From Lobulomyces angularis (taxonomy: Eukaryota; Chytridiomycota; Chytridiomycetes; Lobulomycetales; Lobulomycetaceae), in the NCBI GenBank assembly GCA_027604685.1, contig JADHYX010000217.1, forward strand, positions 1-36,562: a DNA stretch of 36,562 nt, in the 5' to 3' direction. The position numbers and the translations under genes were made by a program. The notes beneath the pieces are model-generated. The model made no database searches, was not told the DNA's origin, and saw nothing but the letters and a program-made list of their open reading frames with translations. Numbering within the stretch: the stretch's first letter is position 1; each line of letters opens with the position of its first letter. This document shows, in pieces, positions 1 to 13,841 of this stretch.

Positions 1-3000
1 CTATTTGTTAATTTTATAGTTTTATAATTATACTCAATTTCATTTCCATACAAATAAAAAAAAAAAAAAAATATTAAAAAAAATAAATGTTTTAAATTAA
101 AAAGAGAAAATATTTAACCATTACCATTACTAAATTTATTCATTGGAAATATTTTCGTATCCTCACCTATAAGAAAAATAAAATAAAAAAAAATTTTCAA
201 GAAATTTTAAATACTGACATGTTTTACTACTGCTCATGGTATTTAATAATCTCCAATTAATTAAAGGGTCATAAACAAATGCCTAAATTAAATTTAACAA
301 AAAAAATAAACGAAAAAAAGAAAAAAAACTTGAAATCTTTTTACCTCTAAAACTGCCATCAAAGAATCTTTGTGTTCTCTTAAAACTCTCATCACATGTT
401 CGCAAGTCATTCTAAAATTTCCTTCTATTCCACTAACTTCCATAGCATTTATTAACATTCTAGTTAATCTAAAGGGTATTTTTTCTGGAAATTTTTCTCT
501 ATGCATAGCAACCTTGAAAAAAAAAAAATTAAATTAATAATATAAGCTATATTTCATCACACCTCAAAACAGTCCCCAAAATCTATATGGATCACTTTTC
601 CGGTTAATCTATCAAGCATTAAATTTGAAGGGTGTCTATCTCCTAATCCTAAAATGTATCCAACCATCGACATAACAGCTAAACTACGGGTATAATTGGT
701 TCTGCGATCTAGCCATATCTAAAAAATTTCAAATTTAGGAAAAAATTTTTTTATCAATAAAATTCACCTCAGAATTTTTGCTTTTAAGCCAAAGTACTTT
801 ATATAAGTCTTGACCTGTAGTATTTTCTAAAGCAAACTCAAAAACTTCAACTTTTTGCAATAACGATAATTTGTCATAATCAGGTGCCATCTTTCAAAAA
901 AAAAATAAAATAAAATAAAAATAATAAAGTATTGTAAAACAATACTTGCAGCATCAAACGATGTTCAATATTAATCAATATCTTCCGTCCTTCCCTATAA
1001 TCCCGAATCAATGCGTGTAAGGTATCAGTGTTTGGAACCCAGCCAATCAAACCGGATATATGCGAAAGTGGTATAACTGGATATTGTGTGATATTCAAAT
1101 GGCGCTCCAAAGTGTGAGCATCTCGCTTTAATAGTGTATTAACCAGACCAAAAAGTTGCATAACTCTTTCATCTTTAAAGAAAATTAGGCAAATGAAAAA
1201 AAAGAAAAAAAAGAAAAACCTTGTCGCAAATCTTCATGCCCTTTAAGCAAATACTGATAGTCAACTCCATCACTACCTTTTACAATTAACTTTCTTGGCC
1301 GCTGTTTGGAAGTAATCACATTTAACGTAGTGGAAAAGGAAGAAATACAAATGACCTCCTTCCCACTTTCATAAGTTCCTGGAACTGCTAATTCCATATT
1401 CTTCGCTTCTAATAACTTGGGAGAAACTGTTTGCAACTCCAGAGTGGTTAATTGAGGAAGTTGCTTGTTAATTTTTCTAAACACCAAATAATACAAATCC
1501 CAAGCTGAATCCAGATCACTTTGGTTCTGAGATCTTTTGTACTTTTTACACCAATCCTTTGGGAAAAATAAGAAAAAAAAATTAGAAAACTTTCAGTGCA
1601 TCCACAATTTTTTAGGATATATTTACCAAAGCATCTCGCAAATTGTCACCAAAACTTTGCATGAAAGTAATTTCCTTTACAGTTTCCGGTCCCTGTTTAA
1701 AAATAAGTTTAATAAAAATCTTTTTTATATCTACTCTTTCAAGCATCTGATGAAGCGGTTCTAAAGTTGCAAACATTCCTTCTACATTTTTGTCCCCATA
1801 ATAATGTCTTGATGCTTCCTCTAATCCTTCATGCCACATTTCCTGCCATAAAATGGCAACTCTAATCAATTCTTGACTTACTAGCGAAGCCTAATTCAAA
1901 TATATTAACATAAAAAGGAAAAAAAACTTACTTGCTCTACTAAAACGGGGCTGTGTGTTCTCATATTTTCTACAATCGACGAAGCAGCTTTATTTATAGC
2001 AACTGTAGAAGATTTAGAAGCCACAGTAACAGAATATACTAGCAACATTAAAGAGAAAAAAATTTGAAATTTAAGTACCTAAAGCTTGAGGATGCTCTAC
2101 CCCAACGTCAGCCAACACTTTGTGTATCAATCTTCTAACAAATGAGCTTGGTGTATGAATCCTTGCAATTAGTTGCGGTATTACTTGCAGCCATGTATCA
2201 ATATTTACTTTGGCAATACCTTCCCCTACTTCTGAACTTACTTCTGGTAAATAACCGTATTTAAACCAAATAGTTAATAAACGCAGCGTATCTTGCAGGG
2301 ACGAATTTCCTTTTGATAAACTGATGGATCTAAAAAACCCCTTCAAAGAGGATAATATATGAGATAATATAATCTGCTGTGAAACTGGCTCTTTCTTTCT
2401 TTCATAATAGTTAATGACCTCGAAGTTTGAAAATGCCCAAGAATGATATGCTTTATATGAATATTTATCGCATTGTGTAGCTGCTAGAAAAGAGTTTAAA
2501 ATTTGGGGGACAGCAGTCTAAAAAAAAATAATATAAAATTTATGATAAAAATTCAACTGAAGGAAAAAAAAAAAACCGCCCACCTCGCTCCAATCATCCT
2601 GCAATTGCATCTGCCAATTTCCAATTTTTAAATAACAGCGGGCTAATAGAGGCATCATAATATTTTTTGCATTTTCAGCTTTAATCTGCAAATCTTGCAT
2701 TGTAACTATTCCAAGGGCATCCGACAGTAGTTTAGTAAAAATTTTCATTTGGTTAAATGCAGTGCTTTCTTCACCAGTACCCCACAAATGCTTTAAACAA
2801 GCGTAAACTACATGGGCGTCATTTCTGAGCAATTCCTGATTTTATAAAATTTATGTATACTTGTGAAAATTACTTACTGGGCTAGAAAAGTCTGCTGTGT
2901 AATTATCGAGTAGATTTGTTAATGTTTTCGCTGCTAACCCCATTCTACCACTTTTTCTACATAAATTTGAAAATTTAATCCAAACTTCTTTGTCTTGCTT

Positions 3001-6000
3001 TGGTGGAATGACCAGCGCTCTAACTTTTAAAATCCTTTGCCAAATTTCAACATTTCTTTGGCACCCATTTAATCTTTACAAAAAAAATATAATAAATAAA
3101 ATTATTAAAAGCTTTTCCTCCACCTATCAGTCCATGCCTTTCTGATAATTTTTCGCTTTTCGTGCTGATCTTGCAGTTGTTTATATAATATGATTTCTTC
3201 AAGTTCAGCAAGCATTTGTATTCTAACAACAACAGAGTATGCTCTGTTATAACTTTCGCTAACAAGAGCAGTTAATTCAGTGTCCAGCATTTCTCTGGTC
3301 GTATCAATATATACTTTTGCTTTTGCAAATGAACTGTGATGCAATGCTAAAATAGCTTTAAAAAATGAACCATCCGGGCCTAAAAAAAAAAAAGAATTAA
3401 TAAACCATACAAAACTAAAAATATTCGAAATTTAACCCTCTTGTTTCATAGCATTAACATAATCTTCCATCAAATCCCAATGACCAAGGCCCCATGCAGC
3501 AGCCTAAAAATGGAATAATTTAAAAAATTGTGAAATTTAATGGATACAGCTGCCATTGGTGCAATTGCACTTCTATCAGCAACGCTGGCATCAGGATTTT
3601 GAAAAAATCTCTCCTGAGCTAAAGTATTTAGTTTATCCCAGTCCCCCAGATTATGCAGGCATCTAAGCCTTCCTTTGCTAATTTCCATAGAGGTTGGATC
3701 TTCTAACTGTTTCGCCTCATATCTGGCAAGACCTTCATCCCACCTTTCTAGCTTTTCTAACCAAGATTCTTTTAGTAATATCCCGTGGTGCTTGGTGCCA
3801 TATTTTAATATCCCATTTGCAGAGTCAGACTGCTGCAACTGATTGTTAATGCTAATAAGATTTTCTATAATATTAGGTAGCGGTTCTTTAATAAATTCCA
3901 TTTCCTTATAATGAAGAGCTAAAGGCTTAATTTTCAATACAAACAATCATAAAGGAAAAAACAAACCTTTTGCGTAAGCATGGCATTTATTAGCATATCC
4001 ACCCAAAGTTCTAATATTAATTGGCAGTGCTTTATCATCATGTTCCATAAATTCAGCTACAAAATATTTTAATATGGGAAAAATATTATTGGTATATACC
4101 CAAATTTAATAGAGTCTGCAAAATTTCTAAGGGTATATTAGCCGAGTTTAGGGCCATTTCGAGAGATTGCACTAAGTCATGTTTGTACTGATCTCCCAAA
4201 TCTGCCCAACAGGAAACAAAGGCAGCATTAAATAACTCTTTTGCTAGAGGAAAATAAACCCCACTCAAAGACGCGCAAGCTCTGAGGGCATGAGATGGGG
4301 ATTCCTTTAAAAGTTCAACACTAAAGCGTCGGATCCACTCATGCCAATCTTCTTTTGTAGATCGTGTTGATGCTTCCCAAGCCTTTTTTAGTTGAACTTG
4401 ATTAACCACAAGTTTCTTTGTGGTTCCTTCCACAACATTTTCATTGACTTCTATGTTACTGAACAAATGATTTATAAATGTACTGTACCAAAAAATTGCA
4501 TCTTACATTTCTTCAACTTCTCCTAATTCCTTTGGTAAATTTTCAAATTTCTGAATTTTAGAAATCAGCAGATTATAACTTTGATGCTCAATTTTGTAAG
4601 TTTTCAAAATCTAAAAATTTAAATTGGAGTCTTAATTATAAATTATATCACCTTGTCAATCATTGGAATAAAAATAATGAAATCAGCATTCATTTGGTAA
4701 GCTAATGCGCAAACGGTGTCCAATATCAACATCTCCAACTCTAAATTCTCCGAAACAATACCTCCTTCAGCTGAATTAACAACAGTGCTACCATTAAGAG
4801 ATACTTGGCAATTTTTTCCAAAAATTCTCATTAATGGTAAAATAATTCTGGATGCATAATCAGTTACATCGACATTTTTACAGAATAAGCCAAGTGATTT
4901 GATTGCAATCTTTTTTAAATGCAAGGGAACATCAGACCTTTCAAAGAGCCTACAAACTACTGGTATTATTAGATGAAGATACTCTTCGAGACTAATTCCA
5001 AAAATAATCAATGCATTAAGAACTTTTTGCGATGACAATCTCCTTTCACTAACGTCAGTTTCAAAAATTTGTAACATATCTGGCAATAAAATTGGTAAGT
5101 AAACCTTAAAATCACCATCTAACGCCAGTGCTATTGCCTCAACCAATGAAATTATGGTAATCTGGATGTTAGCATTCAAATTCCAAAATTCTTTAATAAG
5201 TGAAAATATTTCCACTAAAAAATTCCTTATATGCTGCTTTATGATGGAAACTAGTTGCCCTAATTGTTGAAAATGAAATTCTAGCATCTGAACGGGGCAA
5301 GTTCTCATCACCGCAAAAAACGGATTTAAAATCTTGCAAAAATTATCAAAAATATATTTTCTTGTTTTTTTTTACTTGAGGTAGAAACTGAACACATTTC
5401 AATCCAAGTGTCTTAAATATATACATTACAGCTTGAACAACTACTGTATGGTGTAAACTCAAAGATGGATCTCGTAAAATTTGCATCAATGCAACAATGG
5501 CAACTTTAATAGAATAATTCAGCATTACAAAAAAATTTAATGTTACCAGTAGGATAGTAATCTTCATGTGAAGGGCTTACCCCTAGTGGCATACTAATCA
5601 GTTCGTTACTAGAGGAATCTGTTTCATCAGGATTTCCCTATAATCACCCACATATATTTGTATGATAAACGAAAATAGTTACCTTGTACTTATATGGATC
5701 CAGCGCTCCCAAAATTCCCATCACCTTAACTGTTTCTTTTCTAATTGAGCCGTTTTGCTCAGATTTTAATATGTTAATTAGAATCCCTAGTAAAATCGGG
5801 TATTTTAAATACGGTTCTACCACCCAACCAGTGTTAGAAACCATCTGACCTAAGGATTTTAAAGCTGCAACTCGCTTTTTAACACTTCTTTGATCTTGCA
5901 ATGTCTCAATTATCAAAACTGTGATTGTGTCAATGTATGGTTTCATTTTTTCACCACTGACAGTTCCAAGTTGCCCTAGAAGCTCCATAACTTTCGATGC

Positions 6001-8527
6001 AACTCCTGAGTTGATATCTCGAGCTTTAGGAAGCAATACGCTCAATATGGGATCAATATAAGGTTTTATTAATCTTTGTAGTTTCGAAACAAGGTGAAAA
6101 AGAAGTCTTGCACTTTCTTCCTTCTGAAGGCTGAAAAACCTTAAATTTAGTTCATTTTCTAATTAATACCTTATAGTTGAGTATTCTAGTTCAGTTAATA
6201 ACTGAATTAAGGTTTTTCGCAAAGCGGGCATAACATAAGCCTAATAATTAAAATATCACGAAAATATATGTTGTATATTTAATTACTGGATTGTGCAATG
6301 TCAATCTTCCAATAATAACCACAGCCAGCTCTCTAATTGAAAATACTTCATCATTTAAGGCTAAAAATAAGGTTCGAACATTTTCAGCCTGAGCCAAATG
6401 ATGGTCAAAGCGTTCATCAAGTGAAGAAAGCACGACAAACCTAATATTCGGATCCAGGTCACTAATTCCAACAACCAGCAACTTATTCAAAATTTCACTT
6501 ACTATCTGCATAGAATTGTTACTTGCCTGAAAAAATTAAAAAAAATCAGTTTATTCAATAAGCTTACTTGAAAACAGACAGGATCTTTTGCCAATAGTTG
6601 AGAGCTAGTTATTGCCGCAGCTTTTCTTATTTCTGGATTTACATTAGCTAAGTACTGCAGAGCACAGCTTTTAACGAGTTCATTCAACATATGATCTGGT
6701 GAATCCATAATGTTAGTACAATGTAAGAATTATGTATTATACCATTAAAATCAAAAGTTCCTAGGGTATTTAAAGCTAGAATAATAGTTTCTGAGTCATA
6801 TGTAATTAACGGCTAAAAGAAAAAGAATTTAAAACAAAACTTGTTTATTCATTGGAATAAAATTAATAAAAAATTAAACCTTCACAAAATCTGCTTGATT
6901 TATTCTGGTGCCATATTTAATGGCCCCGGGGTGCACATAAGTTTGCCGACACAGAATTAATGACAGTAGATTTAATAAACGTTCTTGAATATTAGGTAGA
7001 AGTGGTGAAATATACTGCGACAAATCAATTAAAGAATCAACCTTACCAAAATAATTAATATATATCTAAGAAAATATCCCTTACAAAGGCCCTATTCAAT
7101 CCTGTAGAAAACATTAAATCTAGCAATTCATGCATGTGTTTCGTCAAGGCTGGACCTACCGCTTTTGCCAGCATAGAAATACATTGAAAGGTTTCCCGTT
7201 CTATAGACACTTTTACTTTTTTACTAAAGCATAACTTTTTAGAAGCAAAATGTATAAAAAATCAATATACTTTTTGAATGAAAAAGACTGCTTTATTTCC
7301 AAAAGAGTTTCATCTAAATATGGAGCTATTTTGACTCCTATGGAAATTGCAATTTCCCCGATAGCTAAAAAACTTAAATTTCTTTCCTGTTCTTTTTTTA
7401 GTTGCATTAGAAGAAAGTTCATGCATTCTTGTAAATGAGTTAAAACAAAATTTGATGGATCAAATTTAGCTAGTTTCGGTATCAACTGAGTGACAGTTTT
7501 TCTCACTAAAGGTTCTCTATGATCTTTAAACTTCAAGATTAATTCAGAAATTTCCAAATATCTACTTTCAATTCTCTGTCAATAGATGTGCTGTAGGTTC
7601 AATAAAAAAAGATATCATTAATGCGTACCTGCCTCCCTGATGATGATAAAAGAACCTTCAATGTAAGCAATGAACCATGAATTGAATCGGAATTATTTGA
7701 ATTAAACCCCTTCCTAACTTCATCAAAAATTTTTCTGTGCCACTTTTTTTGCAATTGACTTCCTCTTTGATTTACGAGATTTAAACAAGCTGTCAACGCA
7801 TCAGATCCGCTTTCCCTAATTACAACTCTAGAGTCCCGAAGTGCGCACCATATCATATCTAAAATTTGTGGGACAAAACTGTACAATAACGATGGCGCAC
7901 TTATGCATAATTCCTTTAACACTAAAATTGCTGCATATCTACGAGCCTCCTGTCTTTCTCCTTGTAACCATTCTAAAGATCTTTTGACTTCAAATTCCAC
8001 AAATTCGGCTTATGAAAAAAGATGATAATAAGTAAAAATTTTCACATCATACCTGTAAGGTTTGCTCCTGATAATGCAAGATGACCTGTTACAAAGAAAA
8101 ATATTAAAAATTTTCAAGTTAAAATGTGCCAAACCTAAAGCTTTAGAACAAAGTTTTGTTACTTTAGGATCAGTTCCAGGAAGCAGAATTCTTAAATAAT
8201 TAGCAAATCTGGTAATTTTTGTAGTATTTTCTTCATCATTTCCTTCTAAGTCAATTAATTTGTCGATTGCAAAAATGCCACCTACTTTATCACTAATATC
8301 ATTCGAATGTATTAACTCAAAAATGACCTGATTAACGTTCTTCATTAATATAGCCTTATTTTCTAAACTTTGTTCTCTAGAAAAACTGGAAATCTGCACA
8401 TGGAAATAAAAAACAAATTGTTGCTAAAACTTACATAATCCCTCAAATCTTCACTGGCTTTTAATTTGACATCATCATTTTTGGATTTTAGAAGAGATGA
8501 AAATTCTTCCAAATAATTTTTTTGCAT
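1..8527 (-). CDS. TOR: TOR serine/threonine protein kinase (PIKK family), C-terminal end beyond left edge
   Basis: Catalytic subunit of TOR complexes, which couples nutrient status to growth. The spliced exons follow the TOR domain order: N-terminal HEAT repeats (from 8527, with [11 protein letters not shown] and [10 protein letters not shown] near 7600-8300), FAT (about 2900-4500), FRB (about 1500-1870, [12 protein letters not shown] and AWDLYY) and PI3K-like kinase. Kinase motifs visible are LKGHEDLRQ near 1220-1250, GLGDRHPSN near 622-645 and the DFGD metal-binding motif at 572-583. The start ATG at 8527-8525 has an in-frame TGA two codons upstream and opens [11 protein letters not shown]. 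There are more than 20 short introns, including a 33-nt exon at 8053-8085. After [13 protein letters not shown] a Ser/Lys/Asn-rich linker runs to about 114. The FATC domain is not in the window, and an intron acceptor-like ATAG sits at the very edge, so the gene most likely continues off it. A TAA at 114-116 would otherwise end it without FATC, which is unlikely for an active TOR. Confidence 0.97.
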
Positions 8528-8799
8528 AATTCACTGGAATTATTTCTATGTTGATTGTATTAGGAATCGATCTAAAAAATTTTCATTCAAAATTTAGGGT
8601 TTTCATTAAGCAACTTTTTCATGTAAATAAAAAGTCAAGAATTACTCCATATAAATTACCATTTTTAATTATTTGGAAATGCAACTCTGAAGTGAAAGGA
8701 TTTCATATTCTTAAAGAAAAGAAATTAAAATTCAATATTAAAATCTATCTAAAATTAAATTAAAATAAATATTAAAGGAAATTAGTAAGTACTTCAAAA

Positions 8800-10088
8800 T
8801 TAACTTTGTTGTACATCCATATCACTCTCATCTTCCCAATTTTCTTCATCATTATCATCAACAACTTCATCATTTTCAAATATCCCATTTTGCTCTAAAA
8901 AGGAATTTACTTCGATAAAAATTTGCTGCGAATGAGCTAAAATTTCTTCATCAACTAATCCTGGATACTTTTCGTTTAAATTAAAAATCTGTCTCAAGCA
9001 ATCTCTGCAGTCATCCCAACTTTCATTTTTAGATTCTACACTTCCTCCATTTCCGATTGCGTTTTCTTCCTTATGATCAACACCTTTACCACCTCCATTT
9101 AAATAATAGCACCAACCATACAAATACCACATCTCCGCGTTTTCGTCATCTTCTTCCTGCAGTGTCTAAAATGCAAATAAGAATTAAGGATATTAATTTT
9201 AAAAAACCTTACTTCCAAAACTTTCAAAGCCTTCTCATTTAAGCTCAATTCCATTAGAAGTTTAACTAAGGCAATTCTCTGATTGTATTCTGGTACGTTT
9301 TCCATTTCTTCGTGATTCTCTCTAAACCATATTTCCATCGATTTCAAAACCGTTTCTTGTGCCTCTTCTGGTTTATTTTGTGACAATAAAAAGGATGTAT
9401 AAGTCTGAAATACTTCTGGATTCGATTCCTTGTACTGTAAAGCTTTATTTAAATACTCCTGGCATTTTTGTTCTGCATCGATGTCATCACTAAAAATTTG
9501 TATTTAAAAAATAGCTCTTAGACAATACCATAAATCAGTCATATATAGCTCTACCATAGCACATAAAGTTGAAGCCGCCTTTTCCTTCAAACTATCATGC
9601 TAAAAAAAAAATTTTAAATATATAGAAGTTTTATAAATTATACTTCGTTTAGATCATGATTTTTATTATTAAGTTCATTTTCTAAAATTTCCATTCCCTT
9701 CAAGTAACACTCAAGACTCTCTGTTCCCACCAAAAGTTGAGCGAGATAGAAGTACTTCTGAAAACTTTCATTAGGTTCGTACAAAATACAAGTGTTAAAA
9801 CAATCTTTTGCAAGTTGCATGGTATTTTCAAAATCTTCAGCTTGCTGCAATCTAAACGTTAGAACTTAAAAAATTATAGTTTACAACAAAGTATACATAC
9901 AAATCCATATAAGCTGTCCCTAATAGTTCTAGCACCTTACAATTTTTTGGATTCTTCTTTAATGCTTTTCCTAAGTGTAATATGGCAGTGTTTGGATTAA
10001 ATGAATCCAAGGCGTCTATTGCTTTCTGGATTAGCGGGTCATTTGATGTTGCTTTATTTCCTTTCCTTTTTTTCTGAATTTTTCCCAT
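8800..10088 (-). CDS. ACL4: Acl4-like TPR chaperone of ribosomal protein L4
   Basis: Predicted dedicated chaperone that escorts newly made ribosomal protein Rpl4 toward pre-60S assembly. The spliced protein starts MGKIQKKRKGNK, a basic tip, then runs through tetratricopeptide helices (AILHLGKALKKNPKNCKVLE, AKDCFNTCILYEPNESFQKY, AQETVLKSMEIW). The central segment reads VELYMTDLCDD followed by DAEQKCQEYLNKAL, and then WYLYGWCYYLNGG; this pattern is typical of Acl4/YDR161W-type proteins. The tail is strongly acidic (NDEVVDDNDEENWEDESDMD), as in family members. There are about five exons; the intron near 9500-9530 leaves TMTDL-to-DDIDAE in frame. The gene lies in tandem downstream of nothing it resembles and is divergent from the import receptor at 10297. 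Other TPR proteins are possible, but the acidic tail and the DLC..DAE segment favour Acl4. Confidence 0.8.
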
Positions 10089-10296
10089 ATTTTAATTCTT
10101 AAGTAAAAAGCACAAATACTTTCAACAAACTTAATTTTTTTTTTTTTTTCTTTTTATTATTCCAGGATTTTGTCAAACAAATTAAAAAACTTAAAACTTT
10201 GATCTACACTAATTCTAATAATCAGTTTCTCTTTCATTTATTTAATCTATATTTACACCTGTTTCATAGAAAAGATTCATTCTAATATCAAGACTA
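10089..10296. promoter_or_regulatory. Divergent promoter between ACL4-like and MTR10-like genes
   Basis: This 208-bp gap separates two genes read away from each other. It contains a long T tract at about 10134-10149 (A tract on the other strand), a common nucleosome-excluding element in fungal promoters. I see no clear TATA box or known operator. A bidirectional promoter is inferred from position only. Confidence 0.5.
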
Positions 10297-13200
10297 ATGG
10301 ATAATTTATTGTCAGCATTACAAGTTTTAAATGCTCCCAATGTGGAAAGGAAGCAACGAAAAGAAGCTGAAAAGTGGCTAGATAACTTTCAAAAAACAGT
10401 GAGTTTTAAATTCAAAGATAATGAATATGACCTTTATTTAGGATGAAGCTTGGACCGTTTCGGAAAAAATTTTAAGAGAAAACTCAGCGACTGATGCAAA
10501 ATTTTTTGCTGGTATGCATCAAAAAATAAAAGTTGCTGTATTAAACTATTTTAGCTCAAACTTTGAGACAAAAAGTACTTTACGATTTTAAGAGGTTAGA
10601 TTCTGCACACCACAGTTCGTTAAGAGACTCTATTATATCTCTTCTCATATTGCATAAATCCGGTTCCCAAAATTTAATTCGGCAGCTACTATTAAGTTTA
10701 TGTGATCTCTCGGTGCAATTACTAGATTGGGAAAACCCAGTGCAAGATATTCTGAAAATTTTAACTGATAACGATTCATTTGGATTGTATTTAGATTTTT
10801 TAAATCATTTAGCTGAAGAATTTTCATTGGATGGCAAATTTGAAATGGAGGTAATCTTTATTTTTTACTAAACAATTATACTTTTTAGAGAGAAGTTTTT
10901 ATGGAAAGAGGCGATAAAGTGTTAAAGGCCAACTCTTACTTAGTAATTTCAAAATTGATTGAATTTTTACAACAAAATTCCCAAAAAGCATCTGTGATGC
11001 ATCAAAAAATATGTGTGTGCCTTAAATCATGGATTAAGACAGGTTTACAATATAATTTAAAATTGTTCTTATGCAAAGAAAAAAGGCGATATCAAGGTTG
11101 ACCTGATCATATCTACCCCTTTAATGCAGTTTACATTTCAATCGCTTCAATCAGAAATACTGTTTGAAGATGCTTGCGATACAATAGCAGAAATAATTGC
11201 GCGATCCCGACAATATAAGACTGAAAAACCATACATTATTAATGAACTGCTAACTTCAATTTCTCCATTATTAAAATTTCTGCAAGATCCAACCTTTTTG
11301 GAAGATGAAGAAAAGTGCAGAGGACTTTGCTTAATATTTGTTGAAGCTGGAGAAGCATATTTTGATTTAATTTTAAAAAATTTTGTTTCGTTTAAAGGTC
11401 CGTATTGGCTTTTTTTAAAACTGATTGTCTCTTTTAGGTATTGTTGATGCATTACTATTATGTGCAAGCCATGAAAGTTTTGATATAATGAGAATCACTT
11501 TTGGCTTTTGGAACATTATAGCTGATGGTAATTTTTAATGCAATAAGATACATTTCCTTAATATCAACAATAGAATTGTTACAACCTGTTAATATACCTT
11601 TTAAGCAACAAGTAATCAAATAATTAAAACCACCTAATTTTAAATTTGTTTTAAATTAGTGGATAGAAACATACACCCAACTGATTGACATTATAATCAA
11701 GCACTTTCATTACCCCGAAGATGTAACATCTATGACTGCTTTGGAAAAAGACAACTTTAGGGACGATCGACATTATGTAGGGGATATTTTAAAATTAGCA
11801 GTTTCCGTTGTGGGTCAGGCTGAGGCTTTGGCGCGCCCATATAATATTATTAACAGCTTTGTTCTTGAGGGCACCTGTACATTTAAACCAGGAACACGTT
11901 GGCAAGATATTGAAGCTTCACTTTTTGCTTTTCGGGCATTGGTAAAAAGTTTATTAGCTAATTGTTTAATTTTGATATTAGGGTGGTAAAGTTTCTGAAG
12001 ACGAATCAGTTGTTGTTCCTAGAATTTTAAGTTTAATACCTCAGCTTCCAGCACACCCTAAATTACAGTATGCGGCAGTTTTGGTTATAGGTTACCCTCT
12101 ATTTCGAGATGACTAATGTGTTTTTTAGGAAGATACTCACATTGGACAGCGAAGCATCCTGAATATATACCTTACCAGTTGCAGTTTATATCAAAAGGTT
12201 TTGAAGAGAAAGAAGCTGTCGGGGCTTCAGCATTAGCAATGAAATTCTTATGCGAATCATGTGGACACTTGATGATTGACTATCTTACTCAGCTTCATCC
12301 GTTCTATAATCAAGTAATATCAAATTTAAGCAAAGTGGATCGCATAGAGATGACGGAAGCAATAGCTAATGTTATCAGTGCTGTTCCTCTTGAGAACATG
12401 CTTTCAACTGTTCAATCATTTACTCTTCCTATTGCTCAGAGACTTCATGATATTGCTAACCGTACAGTTGCTAATGGTGATGGATTAGAATCTATTGTTA
12501 GTGAAGCAAAAGAACTTCTGGATAATCTTTCACTTTTTGTGAAAATTATATCTCCTAAGGTATTTCTTTTCAGTCATATTTATTAGAAAATTTTGATATA
12601 CTTTAGATACCTAAAAATCATTCACATCCCATGGTGGAGTTAATGCAAGGCTTTTGGCCAATTTTTACCAAGTTGTTAGATAACTACGGAAGTACACCAA
12701 TAGCAGTTGGTGTTAGTAGAATTTTACGATATAGCATGGAAAATTACAGGGATCATATGTTACCATTACTTCCGTTGATAATTCAGAAAATGATGGAGGG
12801 TTATGAAAGTACTGCATCCAGTACCTATCTGTGGATCGCTAATAAATGTGTATTGGTGTACGCTTCCGAAAGCAGCACAACTGGAGTTGAATTGGGCAAC
12901 GTCATAGTGAAGTTAACAACAATTACCGTTTCCTTATTTAGAAACTGTTCTAGATTAGATGATATTCCTGACGGTAATACCCCTTAACTTGAATACTTAT
13001 TTTAATGCTGCATTTTTAGTTGTTGAAGATTACTTTATAGTTGTAGAATCCTATGCGGAGCAGTGTCCAAATTTGTTTTGTAAGCTGCCAGTACTAGGAC
13101 AAATAATACAAACTGCTTTGGGATGTTTATCAGTGGAGAATCTGGCGTCATTGAAAGCTGTTTTGGAATTTATAGATAATTTTCTTTCTATGATCGCACC

Positions 13201-13579
13201 AAGAAAAAAACCGTCTATTGCATCAAAAGATAGTCAATATTTTACAAAAAGTACTATTCTACCTGAATATGGATATGCAATTCTGAAAACTATTTTAGAT
13301 GGAATGTTATTTACGTTTCCGTGGGAAAGTGATATTATTCATGAAGTAGGAAGAGTGTTGTTTTTAACAATAAATGCTTTGCAACCTGATGGATTTGAAC
13401 TTTTTTGTAAATGTGTTTTTGATGTAGACGATAATCTTGTTAAATTAGAAGAAAAGAACAAGTTTTTGGAAAAATATAAAACAAATTTTGACTTGAATGA
13501 GGAAGGGAAATGCAGAAAGAACTTAAATGATTTTAGCCTTTCTTTTAGAAGAAAGAATTTAATTAGTGGGAGACAGTGA
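10297..13579 (+). CDS. MTR10: Mtr10/transportin-3 family nuclear import receptor
   Basis: Importin-beta superfamily karyopherin that carries SR-type and other RNA-binding proteins (Npl3 in yeast) into the nucleus. The first exon opens MDNLLSALQVLN followed by ERKQRKEAEKWLDNFQKT, the usual N-terminal HEAT helix of this family. DEAWTVSEKIL and AQTLRQKVLYDF follow after introns, then LLLSLCDLSVQL, EEFSLDGKFEMEREVF, and later SFDIMRITFGFWNIIAD, YPEDVTSMTALEKDNFRDDRHYVGDIL and GVSRILRYSMENYRDHM. These match the TNPO3/Mtr10 arrangement rather than other karyopherins. About ten short introns interrupt it. One uses donor GTTTAC (from 11043) and acceptor ..AAAAAAG before GCGATATC to keep KTGDIKVDL in frame. 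The last exon ends SGRQ-TGA, leaving a slightly longer, basic tail. It converges with the membrane-protein gene. Confidence 0.88.
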
Positions 13580-13841
13580 AGATGAAAAAAAAAAAATTTT
13601 TAGGACTCTTCTTTATTAAATGGTTAAATGTGTATCTAGTTTTTAATATTTTGATATTTTATATGTATTTATATATGGAAAAATAAAAATTTTAAAAAGA
13701 AGTATGAAAATAAAAATTTTTTTTTATTAGAAATTTTTTTGTATCAATAATTACACTATTTAATATCAAATACAAATTTAATTTACATCATTAATTTTTA
13801 AAATTTTTAATTAAATAAATGAGAGATATTTTATTAAACTT

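Noticed and set aside
8548..8763. 71-codon plus-strand ORF upstream of TOR
   Set aside because: Composed of Lys, Phe, Ile and Asn as expected from AT-rich spacer; no domain, and it lies in the TOR promoter region.
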